In this document: positions 56,819-64,000 of the stretch, piece by piece
How the letters are laid out: each line of letters begins with the position of its first letter
How positions within the stretch are numbered: the first letter of the stretch is position 1
Source: Janthinobacterium lividum PAMC 25724
Lineage (GTDB): Bacteria; Pseudomonadota; Gammaproteobacteria; Burkholderiales; Burkholderiaceae_D
Length of the DNA: 64,000 nucleotides
Reading direction: 5' to 3'
Assembly: GCA_000242815.2 (NCBI GenBank)
Contig: AHHB01000044.1
Coordinates: 124,001 to 188,000, forward strand
Notes under the pieces: model-generated
Database searches by the model: none
Seen by the model: only the letters and a program-made list of their open reading frames with translations
What the model was told of the DNA's origin: nothing
Program-made: the position numbers and the translations under genes

Positions 56819-58411
56819 ATGGATAGCCAGCGCCGCATCTTCCTGCAGAGGGCTGCGCGCATCGGCGCAGTCGCTGCCGCCGGCGGCGTGCTGTCCGGCT
56901 CCAGCGCGCGTGCCGCCACGCGCCTCAACAGCACGGGCTACCCGTTTGCGCTCGGCGTCGCTTCCGGCTCTCCCCTGCCGCACGCCATCGTGCTGTGGAC
57001 GCGCATTTGCTACGATCCGCTGCTAGCAGCCGCCACGCCCGCCATCGCCCTGAACGTGCGCTGGGAAGTGGCCGACGATGAAGGTTTCAGACGCGTCGTC
57101 GCCAAGGGGCAAGCAACGGCTACGCCCGCCCTCGCGCATAGCGTGCACGTGGACGTGGATGGCCTGGCGCCCGGCCGCTGGTACTGGTACCGCTTTATGT
57201 TTGGCGACGCCGTCAGTCCCGTGGGCCGCACGCGCACGGCACCCGCCGCAGATGCCCTGCCCGCATCGCTGAAACTGGCCGTGGCCTCGTGCCAGCATTG
57301 GGAATTCGGCGCCTACGCGGCGCACCGGCACATCGCTGCGGCTGCGCCCGACCTGGTGGCCTTCCTCGGTGACTACATCTATGAATGGGGACCGTACCAG
57401 CTGCAGCACCCGAGCCGTGCCATGCGCACGCACGAAAGTTTCACTCTGGACGACTACCGCGCCCGCTACGCGCAATACAAGAGCGACCCGGATTTGCAGG
57501 GCGCGCATCTGGCCGCGCCATGGATCGTCACCTGGGATGATCATGAAGTGGCCAACGATTATGGCAATGACCGCGACGAATTACTCACGCCCACCTTTTT
57601 ACAGCGCCGCGCGGCCGCCTACCAGGCATTTTATGAACACATGCCGCTGCGCCTGCTGCCACTGGGGCGACGCGGCTTTGTCGACATGCGCATCTACCAG
57701 CGCTATGACTGGGGCCGCCTGGCGCGCTTCCACGTGCTCGACGACCGCCAATACCGCGCTCATCACGCGTGCGCCAGGCCGGGCCGCGGCGGTTCCAATT
57801 CCGTCACCACGCGCAACTGTCACGACTTGCTGAAACCACAGCGCAGCATGCTGGGCGAAGAGCAGCAGCGCTGGCTGCAGGACGGTCTGGCTACCTCTCC
57901 GGCGCGCTGGAATATACTGGTCCAGCAAACGCTGATGGCGCAAGCGAGCCAGGTGCCCATCGCGCGCCCCGGCGACGAGCGCATCTGGACCGATGGCTGG
58001 GACGGTTACCCGCTGGCGCGCCAGCACCTGCTCGACGCCCTGCGCAGCAGCAAGGCCAGCAACCCACTGGTACTGTCGGGCGACGTGCACACCTTTTATG
58101 CGACCGAACTGAGGCGCAACGTCATGCGCCCCGCGAGCAACGATAATCGCGTGCTGGCCACCGAGTTTTGCGGCACGTCCATCACCTCGAGTTCCCGCCC
58201 GCAGGCGCGCACCGAGCAGTACGTGGCGATGAACCCGCACATCCGCTACGGCCGCAGCGACAAGCGCGGCTACATGCTGCTGGAAATCACGCCTGAGAAA
58301 ACCACGACCCTGTTCCAGGGTTTGGACAATGTGCGCGACAGCACATCGGGCATCGCCACATTGGCCAGTTTCACCGTGCAGGATGGCAAAGCGGGCCTGC
58401 AGCCGACTTAG
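56819..58411 (+). CDS. phoD: PhoD-like alkaline phosphatase, Tat-exported
   Basis: The 530-residue protein begins MDSQRRIFLQRAARIGAVAA, a twin-arginine signal with an ARAA cleavage region near residue 36. A PhoD N-terminal beta domain and a metallophosphatase core follow. Metal ligands are expected in VASCQHWEFG, FLGDYIYEWG, WDDHEVANDYG and SGDVHTFYATEL. These enzymes act on phosphodiesters and monoesters in the periplasm, with Fe/Ca centres. Start 56819 places the RR motif correctly; the frame extends 12 codons upstream into the minisatellite. Its end overlaps the LytTR gene by four bases, convergent. Confidence 0.9.
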   Translation: MDSQRRIFLQRAARIGAVAAAGGVLSGSSARAATRLNSTGYPFALGVASGSPLPHAIVLWTRICYDPLLAAATPAIALNVRWEVADDEGFRRVVAKGQATATPALAHSVHVDVDGLAPGRWYWYRFMFGDAVSPVGRTRTAPAADALPASLKLAVASCQHWEFGAYAAHRHIAAAAPDLVAFLGDYIYEWGPYQLQHPSRAMRTHESFTLDDYRARYAQYKSDPDLQGAHLAAPWIVTWDDHEVANDYGNDRDELLTPTFLQRRAAAYQAFYEHMPLRLLPLGRRGFVDMRIYQRYDWGRLARFHVLDDRQYRAHHACARPGRGGSNSVTTRNCHDLLKPQRSMLGEEQQRWLQDGLATSPARWNILVQQTLMAQASQVPIARPGDERIWTDGWDGYPLARQHLLDALRSSKASNPLVLSGDVHTFYATELRRNVMRPASNDNRVLATEFCGTSITSSSRPQARTEQYVAMNPHIRYGRSDKRGYMLLEITPEKTTTLFQGLDNVRDSTSGIATLASFTVQDGKAGLQPT

Positions 58412-59274
58412 CAGGTACTTTTCAAGGCATCGCGATAGCGCCGGCTGACGGGCACCTCGCCACCTGTGCTCAAACTGGCGCGGGCATCGCCCGATTCCAG
58501 CGGCACGATGCTCTGTACAAAATCGAGGTTGACGATGTAGCTGCGGTGCACGCGCACAAAGCGCTTGCCGTCCAGGCGGTGCTCGATGGCGGCCATGGTC
58601 GAGCGCAGCGGATAATCGTGCCCGCGCACATGCAGGTTCACATAGTTGCCCCAGGCCTGTATCCATTCGATTTCCAGCGCGGGCAGCAAAAAATCCTTGC
58701 CCAGCTTGCGCACCAGGAAGCGCTCCGGCTGCTGCACCGGTTCCACGGGTGGCCCTTCATCGGGTTCGCCCAGCAGGGTCGCCTCGCCCTGCCAGCGCAT
58801 CAGCAGCAAGCGATAGAACCCCACCGCCAGCAAGACCAGGAAGTAAGCACGTACATCTTTCATGTATTCATATGGCAGCTCGCGCCACCATACGCCGAAA
58901 TCGTAGTCGCTGTCCTGGCTCCAATAAGCAATTTTGCGCAAGGCGACCATGGCCGCCACATGCACCAGGCTGTAGACGACCGACGCGGCCAGGTGCCAGC
59001 GCAAGTTTTGGCGCTGGAACACCAGGTGTAGCGGCCGGTACCGCTCCGCCAGGACAAGCACCGGCACCAGCGCCAGCAACACCAGATTGCTGCTCCATTC
59101 CCACACGGCCACTTCCCAGAAGGCCGTATCAATCCCGGCGCGCTGCAAGTCGAGCCAAGCCAGCGAGCTGTTCACGCTAGCCTGCATCAGGGTCAGCGCG
59201 ATCCAAAATCCGGGCTCAGCCACGCGGCGCCAGCGTTGATAACGTTGCAACAGGTCGGTGGAAGAGACGCGCAT
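58408..59274 (-). CDS. Membrane-anchored LytTR family transcriptional regulator
   Basis: The 288-residue protein has four predicted N-terminal helices (roughly residues 18-165). After a linker, a LytTR DNA-binding domain (about residues 185-288) has FLVRKLGKDFLLPALEIEWI, GNYVNLHVRG, RFVRVHRSYIVNLDFV and GGEVPVSRRYRDALK. There is no receiver domain, so it is not a classical response regulator; it would sense a signal in the membrane and bind DNA there. It is divergent from an acyltransferase gene across 156 bases, a likely target. Start 59274 has no strong ribosome-binding site. Confidence 0.87.
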   Translation of the reverse strand: MRVSSTDLLQRYQRWRRVAEPGFWIALTLMQASVNSSLAWLDLQRAGIDTAFWEVAVWEWSSNLVLLALVPVLVLAERYRPLHLVFQRQNLRWHLAASVVYSLVHVAAMVALRKIAYWSQDSDYDFGVWWRELPYEYMKDVRAYFLVLLAVGFYRLLLMRWQGEATLLGEPDEGPPVEPVQQPERFLVRKLGKDFLLPALEIEWIQAWGNYVNLHVRGHDYPLRSTMAAIEHRLDGKRFVRVHRSYIVNLDFVQSIVPLESGDARASLSTGGEVPVSRRYRDALKSTC

Positions 59275-59430
59275 GGCTTCGACAGGTAAATTAGTTGCAC
59301 GATTGTAACGCCCCACCCCCGTCCCAGGCGATTCATTCGTCCCAGCGAGCTGTCCGCTGGTCCCATTTTGCTCGCTGGCGGTCTCGCCGATGCCTATGCT
59401 GGGACTTCCTTCACCACTCGCCCTCCGATC

Positions 59431-60603
59431 ATGCACCACGACTCCCGCCGTCACGATATCGACGCCTTGCGTTGCCTCGTCTTCAGCCTGCTGATTCTCT
59501 ATCACACTGCCCTGATGTACCTGGAAGGGTCGAGCTTTCATCTGCGCAGCAGCTATGCCACCGATGCCCTGAATATGCCGCTAGTGTTCATCAACCGCTG
59601 GCGCATGGAAATCGTCTTCCTCATTTCCGGCGTTTCCTGCGCCATGATGACGCCCACCTCGCGCGGCGCCTTCCTGTGGCGCAGGATCAAGCGCCTGCTG
59701 CTGCCGCTGCTGTTTGGCATGGCCATCATCATTCCCATTCAGCCCTATTGCGAAGGCGTCAGCCATGGTCTGGTGGAGCCCGGCTTTGGCCGCTTCCTGC
59801 TGCATTACTTTGGCGGCCACGCCTGGCCAGCCGGCGCATTCGCCGGCTGGCAATATGGTTTTACGTGGAATCATCTGTGGTACCTGGTGTACCTGCTGCT
59901 GTATATCATCGTGCTGGTGACGCTGCAGCCGCTGCTGCAGCGGATCACGCCATACTTCCGGCGCCTGCGCGGCTGGCGCCTGCTGGTCTTGCCGGCGCTA
60001 CCGACGCTGGCGGCCATGGCGCTGCTGAAGATGCGCTACCCGGAAAACCACGCGCTGGTGGGCGACTGGTATGCGCACGCCATCTATTTCACGCTGTTCA
60101 TGTATGGCTGGTGGCTAGGCAATGACAAGGGCTTGTGGCAGGAACTGGCGCGCTTGCGCTGGCATTCGCTGTGGCTGGCCTTGTCCGCGTTTTTTCTATA
60201 TCAATATTTTGACAAGATTCACTCGGAAAATTTACTGACCTGGGCCTCGTTCGGCTCCTGGCCCATGCGTAATATGTACATGTGGCTGGCCATCTGCGCC
60301 ATCCTGGGCTGGTCGCACATCCTGCTGAACCGCCCCTTCGCCTGGCTGTCATGGGCGCGCCAGGCGGTCTTTCCCTGGTACATACTGCACCAGAGTGCCA
60401 TCGTGCTGCTGGCCTACTGGCTGGTGCCCTTGCAGCTTGGACCGGTGCTAGAACCGCTGCTGGTCCTGACCGGCACGGTGGCGATCTGCTGGCTGGGGAC
60501 TTCGCTGCTGATCAGCAAGGTCAACTGGCTGCGGCCCTGCTTCGGCCTGCCCGCCCGACCACGGCAAGCCGTGGCGGCGGACACAAGCCTGGCGGCGAAC
60601 TAA
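59431..60603 (+). CDS. Acyltransferase 3 family membrane protein (OpgC/MdoC-like)
   Basis: The 390-residue inner-membrane protein has about ten helices. It opens HDIDALRCLVFSLLILYHTALMY, the acyltransferase-3 start with its conserved Arg and His, then FINRWRMEIVFLISGVSCAMM and WNHLWYLVYLLLYI. Later FPWYILHQSAIVLLAYWLV is also typical. OpgC, its best known relative, adds succinyl groups to periplasmic glucans; the acceptor here is unknown. Its stop overlaps the fadD stop by a few bases, convergent. Confidence 0.85.
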   Translation: MHHDSRRHDIDALRCLVFSLLILYHTALMYLEGSSFHLRSSYATDALNMPLVFINRWRMEIVFLISGVSCAMMTPTSRGAFLWRRIKRLLLPLLFGMAIIIPIQPYCEGVSHGLVEPGFGRFLLHYFGGHAWPAGAFAGWQYGFTWNHLWYLVYLLLYIIVLVTLQPLLQRITPYFRRLRGWRLLVLPALPTLAAMALLKMRYPENHALVGDWYAHAIYFTLFMYGWWLGNDKGLWQELARLRWHSLWLALSAFFLYQYFDKIHSENLLTWASFGSWPMRNMYMWLAICAILGWSHILLNRPFAWLSWARQAVFPWYILHQSAIVLLAYWLVPLQLGPVLEPLLVLTGTVAICWLGTSLLISKVNWLRPCFGLPARPRQAVAADTSLAAN

Positions 60604-62281
60604 GCGGACTTTTTTTCGTCGCGCAATTGACGGCGCAAGATCTTGCCGACATTGGTCTTCGGCAATTCATCGCGGAACTCGATGTATTTTGGTTTCTTGT
60701 AGGCGGTCAATTCATGCTTGCAATGCTCGCGGATCTGTTCCACCGTCAGGTTCGGATCCTTGCGTACCACAAACACTTTCACGGCTTCGCCCGCGTTGGC
60801 GTCCGGCACGCCGATGCATGCGCATTCGAGCACGCCCGGGCACGACGAAACAACGTCTTCCACTTCATTCGGATACACGTTGAAGCCGGACACGATGATC
60901 ATGTCTTTCTTGCGATCCACGATCTTCACATAACCGCGCTCGTCCATGACACCCACGTCGCCCGTCTTGAAGTAGCCGTCCGCCGTCATCGACTTGGCCG
61001 TCTCTTCCGGACGCTGCCAGTAGCCGGCCATCACTTGCGGGCCGCGTACGGCAATCTCGCCCGGCTCGCCCAGCGGCACTTGCACGCCATCGTCGTTCAA
61101 AATGGCCACTTCCGTCGACGGGAAAGGCAAGCCGATCGTGCCCGTAAATTCCGTGATATCGACACGATTGCCCGTCACCACGGGCGACGTTTCCGACATG
61201 CCATAACCTTCGATCAGCGGACAGCCCGTCAGTTTCAGCCAGCGTTCTGCCACATTGCGCTGCAAGGCCATGCCGCCGCCATTGCACACCTTGTAGCTAG
61301 AGAAGTCGAGCTTGGCAAACTCAGCATTGTTCAGCAGCGCGTTATACAAGGTATTGACGGCCGGGAAGACGACGATCTTGTGCTTGGCCAATTCCTTGAC
61401 GAAGCCGGGGATGTCGCGCGGATTCGGGATCAGTACATTCAAGCCGCCCAAGCGCATGCCCATCAGGGCGCTGACCGTCAGCGAATAGATGTGATACAGG
61501 GGCAAGGCACACATGAAACCCATCGAGGTGGCGCGCATTTCAGCCGTCATCACGGGCGACATCCACGCTTCGTTTTGCAACACGTTGGCGATCACGTTAC
61601 GGTGCAACAACATCGCGCCTTTCGATACGCCCGTCGTGCCACCCGTGTATTGCAGGAAGACGATATCGTCATGCCCCTGCTGCACCGGCTTCAAAGTCAG
61701 GCGCGCGCCTTCGGCCAGCATCTTGTTGAAACTGATGGCGCCTGGCAAGGAAAACGCAGGCACCATTTTCTTGATCTTGCGCACGACGAAATTGACGATG
61801 GTGCCCTTCAAGCCCCCCAGCAAATCGCCCATGCTGGCCACGATCACATGCTTGACCTCGGTGTGCGGCAGCACCTGTTCCACCGTGGTGGCGAAGTTTC
61901 CAGCACGATGATCGCTGTGCTACCCGAATCGATCAACTGGTGCTGCAATTCACGCGGCGTGTACAGCGGGTTGACGTTCACCACCGTATAACCGGCGCGC
62001 AAAATCGCCGCCATGGCTACCGGATATTGGAGCACGTTCGGCAACATGATCGCCACGCGCGCACCGGCTTGCAAGCCTTTGCTTTGCAGCCAGGCGGCCA
62101 TGTGCAGCGACATTTGATCGAGTTCACGGTAGGTAATAAATTTATCCATGCACACGAAGGCATTGCGGTCCGCATATTTCTGGAACGACTCCTCCAGCAA
62201 ATGGGTCACGGAACGGTATTGCGTGCAATCAATCTCTGCGGGAACGCTGTCCGGGTACGACTTCAACCAAATCTTGTCCAT
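60600..62281 (-). pseudogene. fadD: Long-chain fatty-acid-CoA ligase (fadD copy 1), frameshifted at about 61898
   Basis: Two frames join into a FadD of about 560 residues (E. coli FadD has 561). The N-terminal part runs from ATG 62281 (GAGG upstream) to STAIIVLE. The other frame resumes FATTVEQVLPHTEVKHVIV and contains LQYTGGTTGVSKGAML (AMP/ATP loop), EGYGMSETSP, GDVGVMDERGYVKIVDRKKDMIIVSG and PKTNVGKILRR. One missing A in the AAA at 61897-61899 (expected GAAAACTTC) causes the break. The enzyme activates fatty acids with CoA. The paralogue downstream in coordinates shows the intact order. Confidence 0.88.
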
Positions 62282-62305
62282 CTCGCCTCATCTTTATCTG
62301 TAAAA

Positions 62306-62329
62306 GAGATGCACCTCCTGGCGCATCTC
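62306..62329 (-). other. Hairpin between the two fadD genes
   Basis: gagatgc pairs with gcatctc (7 bp, ten-base loop), followed on the minus strand by TTTTAC. It is a weak terminator or attenuator within the fadD pair. Confidence 0.4.
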
Positions 62330-62336
62330 ACACTGT

Positions 62337-64000
62337 TTATGCTGCTATCTTCGTTTCGTCACGCAGGGCGCGACGCAAAATCTTGCCGACATTTGTTTTC
62401 GGCAATTCATCGCGGAACTCGATGTATTTCGGCCGCTTGTAGCCCGTGAATTGTTCCTTGCAATATGCGGACAGCGCTGCCTGGGTCAGGTTCGGGTCCT
62501 TGCGCACCACAAACACTTTCACGGCCTCGCCCGAATGCTCATCGGGCACGCCCACGCAGGCGCACTCAAGCACGCCTGGATGCGCCGCAATAACGGCTTC
62601 GACTTCGTTCGGATACACATTGAAGCCGGAGACGAGTATCATATCTTTCTTGCGGTCCACAATCTTCACGTAGCCACGCTCGTCCATGATGCCCACGTCG
62701 CCCGACTTGAAGTAGCCGTCAGGCGTCATGACCTTCGCCGTTTCATCGGGACGGTTCCAGTAGCCGCTCATCACTTGCGGACCACGGATGGCGATCTCGC
62801 CCGTCTGCCCCAGCGGTACTTGCTTGCCGTCATCGTCGAGAATCGCGATCTCGGTCGACGGAATCGGCAAGCCGATAGTGCCGGAAAACGCCGTACTATC
62901 GGCGCGGTTGCAGGTCGCAACGGGCGACGTTTCCGACAGGCCATAGCCTTCGATGATGGACACGCCCGTCGCTTTGAGCCACTTGTCATTCACCGCTTGC
63001 TGCACTGCCATGCCGCCGCCATTGGCGATCTTCAAGCCCGAGAAATCGAGCTTGGCAAAATCGGCGTGGTTGACCAGCGCGTTGTACAGCGTATTGACCG
63101 CTGGCAACATGTTGAACTTGTACTTGCCCAGTTCCTTGATCAAGCCCGGGATATCGCGCGGATTCGGGATCAGGATATTCAGGGCGCCCACGCGCGTGCC
63201 CCACATCGCGCATGCCGTCAGCGCAAAGATATGGTACAGCGGCAAGGCACAGACAATGATCAGTGGCTCCTGGCTATTTTGATCAAGCGCCGCACCCGAC
63301 CACGCTTCGCTTTGCAGCACGTTGGCGATCACATTGCGATGGCTCAAGGTAGCGCCTTTCGACACGCCCGTGGTGCCGCCCGTATATTGCAAGAAGGCGG
63401 CATCGTTGATACTGAGCTCGACCGGCGTAAGTTTCATGCGGCTGCCCAGCACCAGCGCCTGCTTGAAACGCATGGCGTTCGGCAAGGAATACGCGGGCAC
63501 CATCTTCTTGACGTTGCGCACGACAAAATTGACGAGCATGCCTTTCAAGCCGCCCAGCATTCGCCCATGCTGGCGACGATGATGTGCTTGACGGCCGTCT
63601 TGCTCAGCACTTGTTCGAGTGTGTGGGCAAAGTTTTCCAGCACGATGATGGCTTCGCTGCCCGAGTCGTTGAGCTGGTGTTCCAGTTCGCGTGGCGTGTA
63701 TAGCGGATTGACGTTGACCACCGTGTAGCCAGCGCGCAGCACGGCGGCGATCGCCACCGGATACTGCAGCACGTTCGGCATCATCAGGGCGACTCTGGCG
63801 CCTTTTTTCAAGCCACGGCTTTGCAGCCAGGCACCCAGCTGGCGCGAATAGGTATCGAGTTCGGCATAGGTGAGAAATTTGTCCATGCAGACATAGGCAT
63901 TGCGGTCTGCATATTTTTGAAACGCTTCTTCCAGCAAGTGCACCAGCGAACGATATTGATCTGGATCGATGTCGGCAGGGACGCCGGGAGGGTACGACTT
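62337..64000 (-). pseudogene. fadD: Long-chain fatty-acid-CoA ligase (fadD copy 2), partial, frameshifted at about 63560
   Basis: The gene runs off the window end; its frame at 64000 reads [20 protein letters not shown], about six residues into FadD. The N-terminal frame ends [10 protein letters not shown], while the other frame gives [14 protein letters not shown] and the rest of the enzyme, including YTGGTTGVSKGATL, EGYGLSETSP and the DRKKDMILVSG hinge. Adding one A to the AA at 63560-63561 (GGCGAAATGCTG) restores SMGEMLGG, as in copy 1 (SMGDLLGG). It precedes copy 1 in the same direction, 55 bases apart. Confidence 0.87.

Overview
The window is about 64 kb of GC-rich bacterial chromosome. 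Gene order and protein character fit a betaproteobacterium, most likely of the Oxalobacteraceae (Janthinobacterium/Massilia/Duganella type). That placement rests on recognised families and operon layouts (queA-tgt-yajC-secD-secF, gltIJKL, a Pseudomonas-like aru/ast arginine operon), not on a search. No rRNA, tRNA, prophage, integron, CRISPR array or full insertion sequence is visible. This is mostly core metabolism, with a few small repeats and decayed pieces.

Layout. 1-5 kb: the bacterioferritin tail, a glutathione S-transferase, purB, a small MITE-like insertion that splits the purB terminator, and a cytochrome b561 gene followed by two YceI genes. 5-21 kb is rich in peptide and amino-acid uptake and breakdown: an S46 dipeptidyl peptidase, an M14 carboxypeptidase, an S9 peptidase, two amino-acid permeases and a RidA protein. 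It also holds a frameshifted FUSC transporter, an ABC-F ATPase and an old-yellow-enzyme oxidoreductase. 21.4-35.6 kb: a glycine-zipper protein, a decayed gene, and the arginine succinyltransferase operon astC-aruF-astA-astD-astB-gdhB-astE with a neighbouring AraC-type, ArgR-like regulator. The large NAD-glutamate dehydrogenase lies inside this operon, so the glutamate released by AstE can be oxidised to 2-oxoglutarate by a co-transcribed enzyme.

35.7-46.5 kb: a MarR regulator, a small unknown protein, an HDOD protein, a truncated protein with three tandem terminators, the queA-tgt-yajC-secD-secF cluster and divergent recG. 46.5-54.2 kb: a 41-residue membrane microprotein coupled to an MFS transporter, a Gfo/Idh/MocA oxidoreductase, a DUF3025 protein, pyrC, and the glutamate/aspartate ABC transporter gltIJKL. 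54.3-64 kb: an Atm1-type ABC exporter, a YciA-like thioesterase followed by a 12-bp minisatellite, a Tat-exported PhoD phosphatase, a membrane-anchored LytTR regulator divergent from an OpgC-like acyltransferase, and two tandem fadD genes.

Three long genes (the FUSC gene and both fadD copies) are each broken by what looks like loss of one base from a short homopolymer run. Sequencing error is therefore a serious possibility. Nothing here is a clearly new multi-gene system. The most notable points are gdhB inside the arginine operon, the insertion inside the purB terminator, the triple UNCG-loop terminator, the coupled microprotein and the 12-bp repeat at the yciA stop codon.
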